From an uncultured Prevotella sp. (GTDB lineage: Bacteria > Bacteroidota > Bacteroidia > Bacteroidales > Bacteroidaceae): 64,000 nucleotides of DNA. Shown here in pieces: positions 56,759 through 64,000 of this stretch. The stretch lies in NCBI GenBank assembly GCA_944319915.1, contig CALUEY010000038.1:1-64000 (forward strand), given 5' to 3'. The notes under the pieces are model-generated. The model saw only the letters and a list, made by a program, of their open reading frames with translations. It was not told the DNA's origin and searched no databases. Made by a program: the position numbers and the translations under genes. Positions within the stretch are counted from its first letter, which is position 1. Each line of letters begins with the position of its first letter.

Positions 56759-56846
56759 GAATAGGCCGTTTCGCAGCCTAAAACAGGCCGTTTCGCAGTC
56801 TAAAACAGGCCATATTGAAAGCCCAAACGGCATCTTTGGCATCAAC
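56759..56846 (+). repeat. 22-base tandem array, locus 6
   Basis: Units at 56759 (GAATAGGCCGTTTCGCA), 56781 (AAACAGGCCGTTTCGCA), 56803 (AAACAGGCCATATTGAA) and 56825 (AAACGGCATCTTTGGCA), each 22 bases; the first two differ at only a few positions. The array is in the 301-base gap 56600-56900 past the end of rsmE and upstream of the DUF3256 gene. A plus-strand TACCTTTG at 56637-56644 points at the array. Confidence 0.82.
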
Positions 56847-56900
56847 GCCCTCCCGAAACCGCATCGTGCCGTGACAAGACCTATGGTCGAGTCAAAAGGA

Positions 56901-57623
56901 TCAGGCATCCAAAGACAAGTGCATCATCATCGCAGCAACAATGCATGCAGTCTCTGTGCGCAAGCGACTGTCGCCAAGGTGTACCGATACATAACCATTG
57001 GCCTTTGCCTTCATGACCTCCTCCATGGTGAAATCGCCTTCCGGCCCTATCAGCACTGTGACATCACTTCCAGGATTCCGTTCCTTAAGCTCATCAAAGA
57101 GGTATGTCCTGGGAATCTCCGTATGGCAGTGGGCAATGTACTTCCGCCCGCCAGCCGCTCCGGCCACGACCTTTTCAAATGGCTGTATGTCATTGAGAAT
57201 GGGCTTCCATGCCTTGCGGCTCTGCTTCATGGCAGACACCACTATCTTGTCGAGCCGTTCCGTCTTCACCACCCTGCGCTCAGAGTTCGCACAGTCGAGG
57301 AAAGAAACTGCATCGATACCAATTTCAGTCACCTTCTCAAGCATCCACTCCATGCGCTCCATCATCTTGGTTGGAGCTACGCCGATATGCAGATGGCCCC
57401 TCCATTGTGGAGACTGAGGTATGGTTTCATGTATCTTATATGCACAGTGATGTGGTGCAGCCAAAGTTACTTCGGACTTATAAAACGTGCCGCAACCATC
57501 CATAAGAACCATTTCGTCGCCAGGTTTCATACGCAACACACGCACGGCATGGGCTGCCTCATCAGCTGGCAGTTCTGCTGATGTGGCTGCATGAGGAACA
57601 TAAAAAAATCTCGTCTCTTTCAT
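56901..57623 (-). CDS. rsmE: 16S rRNA (uracil-1498-N3)-methyltransferase
   Basis: 240 residues, knotted (SPOUT) fold. Typical points: RFFYVPHAATSAELPADEAAHAVRVLRMKPGDEM at the start (PUA-like), GVAPTKMMERMEWMLEKVTEIGI (about 92-114), VLIGPEGDFTMEEVMKAKANG (about 191-211) and VHLGDSRLRTETA (about 214-226). All main SAM and substrate motifs are present. Overlaps the BFN gene stop by 4 bases; last gene of the long operon. Confidence 0.94.
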   Translation of the reverse strand: MKETRFFYVPHAATSAELPADEAAHAVRVLRMKPGDEMVLMDGCGTFYKSEVTLAAPHHCAYKIHETIPQSPQWRGHLHIGVAPTKMMERMEWMLEKVTEIGIDAVSFLDCANSERRVVKTERLDKIVVSAMKQSRKAWKPILNDIQPFEKVVAGAAGGRKYIAHCHTEIPRTYLFDELKERNPGSDVTVLIGPEGDFTMEEVMKAKANGYVSVHLGDSRLRTETACIVAAMMMHLSLDA

Positions 57624-58189
57624 TCTTTCGGTTTGTTTTCTTCTTGCCCCCTTCTCTTGTTTAGCTCATCCTGTATCTGTGAGGCCAATCGATAGTTTTC
57701 TTCGTCAATGGCTTTTTTAAGCTCATTCTCAAGCCGGGCTGTGCCAAGAGTGTTTATTGGGATGGCCAACCTGTCAGCGCTGTCACTGTATGGCATGCTT
57801 TGCAGCAAGAACAAACTCTCTTCCATGAACAGGCCTATGCCATTTATCTTTGACATCAATATAGCATCGCTCAACCTTATAGGGTACTCCTTGAATGTGT
57901 ACATATCCCTTATGACCGTTTTATACTCACCATCAGCAAGGTTGTATATGCACGCCTCAAACCTCTCTATTTCTACATTGTCGCCCAAAATGTCGAGCAG
58001 GACCTCCGGCAACAATCTCAAACGCAACTTGCTGTCGGCGCACCTCAGTCCAATCTGGTATTTCATGATGCCGTCACACACCACGCTAAGCATCCGGTGC
58101 TTGCCGACGTCAGACAACAGAATCACCGCCATTCCATTGCTGCCAACAACCTCGGAGAGGCCGCAAAATTCGAGCTTAACACGTCTCAT
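57620..58189 (-). CDS. BFN (DUF151) nuclease-fold protein with UVR tail
   Basis: 189 residues. Residues 1-130 match the bifunctional nuclease family (VGSNGMAVILLSDVG, RLSDAILMSKINGIGLFMEE near 105-125). The last 45 residues contain a UVR-like helix pair (LENELKKAIDEENYRLASQIQDELNKR). The family is named for a plant enzyme with RNase and DNase activity; most bacterial members are untested. Four-base overlaps on both sides show tight coupling with the MFS and rsmE genes. Confidence 0.82.
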   Translation of the reverse strand: MRRVKLEFCGLSEVVGSNGMAVILLSDVGKHRMLSVVCDGIMKYQIGLRCADSKLRLRLLPEVLLDILGDNVEIERFEACIYNLADGEYKTVIRDMYTFKEYPIRLSDAILMSKINGIGLFMEESLFLLQSMPYSDSADRLAIPINTLGTARLENELKKAIDEENYRLASQIQDELNKRRGQEENKPKE

Positions 58190-59496
58190 TGGGCATAATG
58201 CTTTTTATCCGGGTGGAATACCAAGGCGAAAAGTATGCAAACCACCAGCGCATAGCCTGCAAAAATGAACCAGCACGACTGCCAGTCTCCGACAAGATAA
58301 CCATCGGGCGTCCAAGAACAATAGTGGTTTATCACCGCTCCAGCCGACAAGGTGCCTATCGTGGCTCCCAGTCCATTGGTCATGAGCATGAACAGCCCCT
58401 GCCCTGATGCACGCATTGCGGGTGGACATTCGCTGTCGACATAGAGTCCGCCAGACACATTGAAGAAATCGAAAGCCACGCCATATACCAGGCACGACAA
58501 TATGAACAAAATCACTCCGGGGAACGATGGGTCGCCAAGGCCGAAAAATCCGAAGCGAAGCACCCAAGCCACCATGGCTATTAGCATGACAATCTTAATG
58601 CCGTAGCGCTTCATGAAGAAAGGTATCATTAGGATGCTCAATGCCTCTGCCACCTGAGACAACGACACCAACATAGTTGCGTTGTTTGCGCCGAAAGTAT
58701 CTGCCATGCCCGGGATGCCTTTAAAGCTCGTGATGAATGGCGTTGCATAACCGTTCGTTATCTGGAGCGACATGCCCAAAAGCATGGAAAAGATGAAGAA
58801 CAATGCCATCTTGCGCTCCTTGAACAGCTTGAAGGCATCTATCCCTAATGTCTCTGCCAGCGAGCGTGCCGGCTTCTGTTCTATCGGGCAGCGCGGCAAT
58901 GTATAACAATAAAGGAACAGCAGCAGACTGAGCAAACCCGAAACCAAGAATTGCATATATGTGTATTGGAACTTTGCCGGGTTTTCGTCAAGCGTGAGAT
59001 GGAAGCCACCCCCGTCAACTACAGCACAGTTTACAAACCACATCACAACAATAAAGCCTATCGTACCAAGAACGCGTATGGGCGGGAAGTCCTTGACCGT
59101 ATCAAGTCCGTGGGCTTTCAATATTGAAAAGGCCGTGGTGTTAGAAAGAGCCAACGTCGGCATATAAAATGCCACACTGAGCGAATAGACGGCAATGAAC
59201 ATTGCCTTGTCTGGCATTGGGTCATTGCGGCCGATAAGGAAAAGGACAACCATGCCAATGCCTGCCAACAGGTGGCAAAGCCCAAGCAGCCGCTGGGGCT
59301 GCACATACTTGTCGGCAACGATACCCATGATTGTGGGCATAAAGATGGACACAATCCCTTGAATGGCATAAAACCACGATATCTCCGCCCCCATGCCTGC
59401 ACGGCCCAGATAGTTGCCCATGCAGGTCAAGTAAGCTCCCCATACGGCAAACTCCATGAAATTCATCACGGCCAGCCTTACCTTAATCTTGTCCAT
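58186..59496 (-). CDS. Nucleoside permease-like MFS transporter
   Basis: 436 residues, about 12 membrane spans. The start KVRLAVMNFMEFAVWGAYLTCMGNYL and GIVADKYVQPQRLLGLCHLLAG follow NupG/XapB (nucleoside:proton symporter family). The C-terminal half has YGVAFDFFNVSGGLYVDSECPP and ASGQGLFMLMTNGLGA, also typical. It would import nucleosides; the phosphorylase at 19181 could use them. Fits inside the operon by overlaps or a 7-base gap. Confidence 0.82.
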   Translation of the reverse strand: MDKIKVRLAVMNFMEFAVWGAYLTCMGNYLGRAGMGAEISWFYAIQGIVSIFMPTIMGIVADKYVQPQRLLGLCHLLAGIGMVVLFLIGRNDPMPDKAMFIAVYSLSVAFYMPTLALSNTTAFSILKAHGLDTVKDFPPIRVLGTIGFIVVMWFVNCAVVDGGGFHLTLDENPAKFQYTYMQFLVSGLLSLLLFLYCYTLPRCPIEQKPARSLAETLGIDAFKLFKERKMALFFIFSMLLGMSLQITNGYATPFITSFKGIPGMADTFGANNATMLVSLSQVAEALSILMIPFFMKRYGIKIVMLIAMVAWVLRFGFFGLGDPSFPGVILFILSCLVYGVAFDFFNVSGGLYVDSECPPAMRASGQGLFMLMTNGLGATIGTLSAGAVINHYCSWTPDGYLVGDWQSCWFIFAGYALVVCILFALVFHPDKKHYAQ

Positions 59497-59503
59497 ATCC
59501 TAT

Positions 59504-59722
59504 TCAATTTATTAGTTTTCCATCGCGGTATGCTCGCAGCACACCGTCATCATCGTTCCTCAACACCACTGTTCCGCCCCACCATTCCGTAAAAGGCTGC
59601 TCCGACGCAAAGCGATAACAGTTTACCACTCTTCCATCAGCAATCTCAACTACGCACATGTCGACAGCGCCATCATCGGCAATGACCCTATGCACGGCAA
59701 TGCGTCTTACGCAGTCTCTCAT
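59504..59722 (-). CDS. Small conserved-looking protein, 72 residues
   Basis: Starts inside the DUF4296 stop (ATGA overlap 59719-59722) and ends 7 bases before the MFS start, so it fills the operon exactly, which supports that it is real. Sequence features: a VHRVIADDGAVDMCVVEIADGRVVNCYRF beta segment and EWWGGTVVLRNDDDGVLRAYRDGKL. No known family recognised. Cytoplasmic; no signal or membrane segment. Confidence 0.65.
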   Translation of the reverse strand: MRDCVRRIAVHRVIADDGAVDMCVVEIADGRVVNCYRFASEQPFTEWWGGTVVLRNDDDGVLRAYRDGKLIN

Positions 59723-60666
59723 CGTCTCCTTACAGGATTGTACCGCATGAGCTTCGTGCCGTTAGCCACGGTGTCTGCTCCTTTGCCTACAGACGGCCCT
59801 GACGCAACCTTGAGCGTATCTCTTTTTACCACGGCACTGTCTCCATTGGTTTCCGATTCAACCGGTTTTATGGCATGGAACCTAACGAACTGTATCTGAC
59901 TGATGAACATGAGCTTCAGCGTTTGGGAGTCATCGTTGCCTCTGCTGAGGTAAATGAAACCATCAATGTTTTTTATGTCATTGTTCTTGTCACCCGGTAT
60001 CCTTAGCTGGGAAATGCCAGAAACACCTACACGGTTGACGTGGGTGGACACGCTGTCGTTGCCATAATGCACAGCCACATAAACTACAGCGTCTTTCGTT
60101 CCGGCCTGATACATAAAGTCACTCTTGAAGTTAAGCAAGAACGAGTCTCCTCTTTTAAATGTAGAGTCGGCCTTGATTGCAAAAGTCAACTTATCGTATG
60201 GCGGTATTGGCATCAGCACCAAAGAGGTGGATTCGTGCCAGATGTCTGCAGTATCGCCGTCTGCCGACAAATTGGAATACTTGCTGAATTCTCCCACTGA
60301 CGCTCCCAATGTCATTGCCTCGTTCCCGATTCGCTCAGACAAGTGGACATATATGTCATATAGCCTGTCTGCGTTCAGATAGTAATATACAAGCGACGAA
60401 TCAAAGTCAGCCTCCGTCACGCCATGCTTTTTGAGTACGGCATGGTAATACATATTCTTGTTGTAAGATATGGCTTCGCGCCCTTGCCCCTGCCCAGCCA
60501 GTGCCTGCGTGATATAATAATCATACAATATGTCTTCCATGTCCTTTGGCTGTATGTACTTATCCGGCACTGTAGGCTTGCATGATGCCACAAGGCAAGC
60601 CAATACCAGCAGCAATCCTGCTGCCCTGCAAGTGAATACGCATTGCCTCCACGTCATATTGCCCAT
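59719..60666 (-). CDS. DUF4296 lipoprotein
   Basis: 315 residues. Signal peptide with lipid cysteine in LVLACLVASC (about 29). Right after it DKYIQPKDMEDILYDYYITQALA and YHAVLKKHGVTEADFDSSLVYYYLNADRLYDIYVHLSERI match DUF4296. A second beta-rich part (from about 150) continues to a basic RYNPVRRR end. Function unknown; the family is regularly next to lspA in Bacteroidales. Starts 2 bases after the lspA stop. Confidence 0.8.
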   Translation of the reverse strand: MGNMTWRQCVFTCRAAGLLLVLACLVASCKPTVPDKYIQPKDMEDILYDYYITQALAGQGQGREAISYNKNMYYHAVLKKHGVTEADFDSSLVYYYLNADRLYDIYVHLSERIGNEAMTLGASVGEFSKYSNLSADGDTADIWHESTSLVLMPIPPYDKLTFAIKADSTFKRGDSFLLNFKSDFMYQAGTKDAVVYVAVHYGNDSVSTHVNRVGVSGISQLRIPGDKNNDIKNIDGFIYLSRGNDDSQTLKLMFISQIQFVRFHAIKPVESETNGDSAVVKRDTLKVASGPSVGKGADTVANGTKLMRYNPVRRR

Positions 60667-60668
60667 GC

Positions 60669-61307
60669 TTATTTGCCTTGCGCTTTAAATGAAATATGGC
60701 TTATCTCCCTTCTGTAAAAGAGCAAAAGGAGTATCACCCCTATGCTTATGCTCGAGTCTGCCACGTTAAATATGGGGCTGAAGAACACAAAATCATCCCC
60801 TCCCACAAATGGAACCCATCGGGGCCATGTAGACACTATCAGCGGGAAATAAAACATATCGACCACCTTGCCAGTAAGAAACGATGCGTAACCAGAGCCA
60901 AACGGAACGAAATACGATGTGTAAAATTCAGATGAAGCATTGAAAATCAAGCCATAAAACATACAATCTATGACATTGCCTATGGCTCCTGCCATGACCA
61001 AGGCAAGGCAAACAACATAGCCCATTCTCGCATTTTGCCTCACTTGCAGGTACAAGTAATACCCGATAAAAGCTATGGCGACTATGCGAAACAGCGACAA
61101 TGCGACTTTGCTTCCGATTTCCATGCCGTATGCCATGCCATTGTTCTCTATGAAACAAATCTTAAACCAGTCGGTTATAGTAATCGTCTCATGGAGCGTC
61201 ATGTGGGTTTTAACCCATATCTTAAGCAACTGGTCAACCAAAAGAATGGCTATAATGATAAATATAGCCATTCTTCCTTTGGTCAATATGCCTTTGTCCG
61301 CACTCAT
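60669..61307 (-). CDS. lspA: Signal peptidase II (lipoprotein signal peptidase)
   Basis: Cuts lipoprotein signal peptides before the lipid cysteine; needed by several lipoproteins here. 212 residues, longer than the usual 160-170. Four membrane spans; the catalytic aspartates are D114 (NVID) and D184 (FNVAD). A loop of about 65 residues between them (118-180) is larger than in E. coli, as in other Bacteroidetes. It overlaps the dksA-like gene stop by 4 bases. Confidence 0.93.
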   Translation of the reverse strand: MSADKGILTKGRMAIFIIIAILLVDQLLKIWVKTHMTLHETITITDWFKICFIENNGMAYGMEIGSKVALSLFRIVAIAFIGYYLYLQVRQNARMGYVVCLALVMAGAIGNVIDCMFYGLIFNASSEFYTSYFVPFGSGYASFLTGKVVDMFYFPLIVSTWPRWVPFVGGDDFVFFSPIFNVADSSISIGVILLLLFYRREISHISFKAQGK

Positions 61308-61684
61308 TTTTTCCTGTTCTGCTTCGACTCAACACTAAGGGTTGCGTGCGGCACGGCACGCAAGCGCTCTTTGGGGATGAGCTTGCCCGTCATACGGTCA
61401 ATGCCATATGTTTTGTTCTCAATGCGCACCAAAGCAGCCTCCAACCCCTGGATGAACTTCTGCTGCCTGCTTGCCAGCTGAATAAGTTCCTCCTTGGTTT
61501 GCGTGGCGCTGCCCTCCTCCAATATCTTGTATGTTGGAGACGTGTCATCCACATCGTTGCCATCTTGATTCATAAGCACACTCATCATCTGCTCATAGTC
61601 GCGTCTAGCCAAAGCGAGTTTGTCGTTGATGATTCCCCTGAACTCCTCAAGTTCTTCATCGCTATAACGTGTCTTTTCTGCCAT
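61304..61684 (-). CDS. TraR/DksA-like protein without cysteines
   Basis: 126 residues from ATG 61684 (MAEKTRYSDEELEEF). Coiled-coil N-terminal part (about 8-75), then KTYGIDRMTGKLIPKERLRAVPHATL, the DksA-type C-terminal block. The cysteine usually seen in Bacteroidetes copies (YGICR) is Asp here, and the protein has no cysteine at all, so no zinc finger can form. DksA relatives bind RNA polymerase in the stringent response; the role is inferred. Between ileS and lspA, an arrangement common in the phylum. Confidence 0.82.
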   Translation of the reverse strand: MAEKTRYSDEELEEFRGIINDKLALARRDYEQMMSVLMNQDGNDVDDTSPTYKILEEGSATQTKEELIQLASRQQKFIQGLEAALVRIENKTYGIDRMTGKLIPKERLRAVPHATLSVESKQNRKK

Positions 61685-61717
61685 AATAGTAATGTTATGA
61701 TTATTAAACAAATGAAT

Positions 61718-64000
61718 TTAGACTTTCTCTATAGATACCGAAACCTTAAATCCGTCAAGGTCAAGCTCAGCCCCGGCATTGGCCTCAAACGACAGCCCGT
61801 CGGCCAAAACCTGTGAACATATATAGTGGGAATGACTTTCCACCGCAGCTTTTAGGCGTTCATCGGGAGATATCGCCACGTTTATCCTATCTGTTATCTC
61901 AAGGCCGCTGTCCTTTCGTAGGTTCTGTATGCGGTTGACCAACTCTCGTGCAAGGCCTTCGCTCCTTAGTTCATCAGTAAGCTCAACCTCAAGCGCAACA
62001 GTAACATTCCCGTCGTTGCTGACAAGCCACCCCGGGATGTCCTCACTGATAACTTCTACGTCGGCAACATCTATATCAACAGGCTGGCCGTTGATTACAA
62101 ACGTGGCGGTTCCTTTGTGCTCAAGCTCTGCTATCTCCTCTTGGGTCAGCGCGTCCATCTTGGCAGCCACATCCTTCATGAGCTTGCCATATTTCTTGCC
62201 CATTGTACGGAAGTTGCATTTCACTTTCTTGACAAGGACATTTGTACCCTCGGCAAACTTCAATTGCTTGACGTTCACCTCATTGAGTATAAGTTCTTCA
62301 ACTGCTTCTATACGTTTTTTTTGCTCCTCATCAACTGCAGGAATCATGATTTCCTGAAGCGGCTGGCGAACCTTGATATTTACCTTGCGGCGCAATGCCA
62401 ACACCATAGACGTTATCTTCTGCGCCAGCCCCATGCGCGATTCAAGCTCACTGTCAATGAAACGCTCGTCAGCCATAGGGAACTTGGCAAGATGCACAGA
62501 GCATAGTTCGTCGCGCTTAGTGACGCTCACCAAATCGAGGTACAGCCTGTCTGCATAGAACGGGGCAAACGGAGCCAACAACCTTGCCACTGTCTCAAGG
62601 CAGGTATAAAGCGTTTGGTATGCTGAAAGCTTGTCTGTGCTCATCTCCTTGCCCCAGAAACGCTTGCGGTTCAAGCGCACATACCAGTTAGACAGGTCGT
62701 CATTGACAAAGGCATCTATCAGTCGCCCTGCCTTTGTCGGGTCAAAGGCGTCCAGCTCGCGAGTTACATTCTTAACAAGAGTATGGAGCACCGACAATAT
62801 CCAGCGGTCTATTTCAGGGCGTTCTGCCAGGTCAACGTCAGGCTCTGAGTAGTCAAAGCCGTCAACATTGGCATAAAGGCTGAAGAATGAATACGTATTA
62901 TATAATGTACCAAAGAACTTGCGGCGCACCTCATCAACACCATCTGGAGAGAACTTTAGGTTATCCCATGGCTCAGAGTTTGTCAGCATATAGAAGCGCA
63001 CAGGGTCTGCGCCGTACTTCTCTATCATCTCAAACGGATTGACCACATTACCCACGTGCTTGCTCATCTTGTTGCCCTTGGCGTCGAGCACAAGTCCGCT
63101 TGAAATTACATTCTTGAACGCAACGCTGTCAAACACAAGAGTGGCAATGGCATGCAGGGTGAAAAACCATCCACGGGTTTGGTCTACGCCTTCATTGATG
63201 AAATCGGCGGGGAAAGCCAATCGTTTGTCTATCAGTTCCTTGTTTTCAAAAGGATAATGAATCTGGGCATACGGCATTGACCCTGAATCGAACCATACGT
63301 CAATCAGGTCGCTTTCCCTCTTCATCGGCTTGCCAGTACTGCTGACAAGCGTAATGTTGTCAACATACGGGCGGTGCAGGTCTATCCTGTCATAGTTTTC
63401 CTTTGAATAATCGCCTGGCACAAAACCTTTCTCCTTCAGCGGGTTTGCGCTCATGACGCCGGCTTTCACCGATTTTTCTATTTCATCGTACAGCTCTTGC
63501 AAACTGCCTATGCACAATTCTTCGCCATCCTCATCGCGCCAAATAGGCAATGGCGTACCCCAGAAACGTGAGCGCGACAAGTTCCAGTCGTTTAGATTTT
63601 CAAGCCAGTTGCCAAACCTGCCTGTACCCGTGGACGCAGGCTGCCAATTGATGGTCTTATTCAGCTCCACCATACGGTCTTTCCCGGCTGTAGAGCGAAT
63701 GAACCAACTATCAAGCGGATAATAAAGTATTGGCTTGTCTGTACGCCAGCAATGCGGATAGTTATGCACCTGCTTCTCTATCCGGAATGCAGTTCCGGCC
63801 TGCTTCATCTCCATGCAAATGATGATGTTAAGGTCTTCTGCCTTGCTTGCGGCCTTCTCGTCATACTTTCCACCGACGTTGAATTCAGGCTTGTATGCGT
63901 TTTTAACATAGTCTCCGGCGTGATGGCTGTAGGCTTCTACATTCACGCACTTGTCAAGAAAGTTTGCATCAAGCTCATCCACCTTATAATACTTTCCCTC
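61718..64000 (-). CDS. ileS: Isoleucyl-tRNA synthetase, 3' part (runs off the right edge)
   Basis: Only the last about 760 codons are seen; the open frame continues through the right edge (..EGKYYKVDELDANF). Visible are the catalytic-domain half with WFDSGSMPYAQ and EGVDQTRGWFFTLHA, the KMSKH signature (AKGNKMSKHVGNVVNPFE), the anticodon-binding helices (WILSVLHTL..., SNWYVRLNRKRFWG) and a long C-terminal extension ending in a DUF5915-like part (KVKCNFRTMGKKYG, FVINGQPVDIDVADVEV). No CPxC zinc end, as in the eukaryote-like, mupirocin-tolerant group of IleS. First gene of the long minus-strand operon. Confidence 0.95.
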   Translation of the reverse strand, partial: EGKYYKVDELDANFLDKCVNVEAYSHHAGDYVKNAYKPEFNVGGKYDEKAASKAEDLNIIICMEMKQAGTAFRIEKQVHNYPHCWRTDKPILYYPLDSWFIRSTAGKDRMVELNKTINWQPASTGTGRFGNWLENLNDWNLSRSRFWGTPLPIWRDEDGEELCIGSLQELYDEIEKSVKAGVMSANPLKEKGFVPGDYSKENYDRIDLHRPYVDNITLVSSTGKPMKRESDLIDVWFDSGSMPYAQIHYPFENKELIDKRLAFPADFINEGVDQTRGWFFTLHAIATLVFDSVAFKNVISSGLVLDAKGNKMSKHVGNVVNPFEMIEKYGADPVRFYMLTNSEPWDNLKFSPDGVDEVRRKFFGTLYNTYSFFSLYANVDGFDYSEPDVDLAERPEIDRWILSVLHTLVKNVTRELDAFDPTKAGRLIDAFVNDDLSNWYVRLNRKRFWGKEMSTDKLSAYQTLYTCLETVARLLAPFAPFYADRLYLDLVSVTKRDELCSVHLAKFPMADERFIDSELESRMGLAQKITSMVLALRRKVNIKVRQPLQEIMIPAVDEEQKKRIEAVEELILNEVNVKQLKFAEGTNVLVKKVKCNFRTMGKKYGKLMKDVAAKMDALTQEEIAELEHKGTATFVINGQPVDIDVADVEVISEDIPGWLVSNDGNVTVALEVELTDELRSEGLARELVNRIQNLRKDSGLEITDRINVAISPDERLKAAVESHSHYICSQVLADGLSFEANAGAELDLDGFKVSVSIEKV

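Overview
The window looks like chromosomal DNA of a Prevotella-like member of the Bacteroidales. Four things point there. Gene pairs are typical of the phylum (ftsK-lolA, serC-serA-DUF1015, ileS-dksA-lspA-DUF4296). Families largely confined to it are present (DUF5687, DUF5686, DUF3256, DUF4296, TamL, lipoproteins with an acidic stretch after the lipid cysteine). Promoters match the Bacteroidetes form, TTTG, 19-20 bases, TAnnTTTG, and Shine-Dalgarno sites are almost absent. Most of the window is core genome; I see no phage, transposase, CRISPR array or recognisable defence island.

Layout. 1-4,960: a minus-strand block of ftsK, lolA and a DUF5687 membrane protein. 5,190-8,347: a plus-strand run of an RNase D-like exonuclease, an RlmI-like methyltransferase and tilS, ended by a two-way terminator shared with clpC (minus). 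10,953-12,003: a gap of about 1 kb with repeats and the gyrA promoter. 12,004-19,041: gyrA, two related secreted TPR proteins and a phosphohexomutase. 19,181-25,589 (minus): a nucleoside phosphorylase with a secreted PD40 protein, then a rhamnogalacturonan-type pair (GH106 rhamnosidase and GDSL acetylesterase). 26,109-28,877: a HAD phosphatase, panB and an MFS transporter. 28,884-35,008 (minus): an AddB/AddA-type helicase-nuclease pair. 35,328-38,281 (minus): a DUF5686 barrel protein and the primary sigma factor. 38,499-40,649: an AT-rich stretch with an unknown secreted protein and an AAA_14-type ATPase whose Walker B reads DQ. 40,730-44,308: nifJ. 44,309-49,522: a gap with a large hairpin, a small lipoprotein, tRNA-Ser(CGA), and minus-strand yigZ, DUF1015, serA and serC. 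49,948-55,820: a DbpA-type helicase, a YycJ-type hydrolase, a lipoprotein, tamL and a TrmH-family methyltransferase. 55,823-64,000 (minus): a candidate small RNA, a DUF3256 protein, and a tightly packed operon ileS, dksA-like, lspA, DUF4296, a small ORF, a nucleoside MFS, a BFN nuclease and rsmE. ileS runs off the right edge.

The best candidate for something undescribed is a family of intergenic tandem arrays with an exact or near-exact 22-base period (core AAAC-A/G-GGCC..TTT-GCA). Six arrays lie at about 157-244, 11,369-11,479, 25,832-25,941, 35,104-35,191, 49,773-49,838 and 56,759-56,846. All are outside genes and all read in the same orientation whatever the direction of the neighbours. 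At 49,747-49,789 two units face each other and form a perfect 20-bp-arm hairpin followed by TTTT, so a repeat unit appears to serve as a terminator. Two leaderless-looking promoters, a symmetric divergent promoter and a possible self-standing sRNA are further points of interest.
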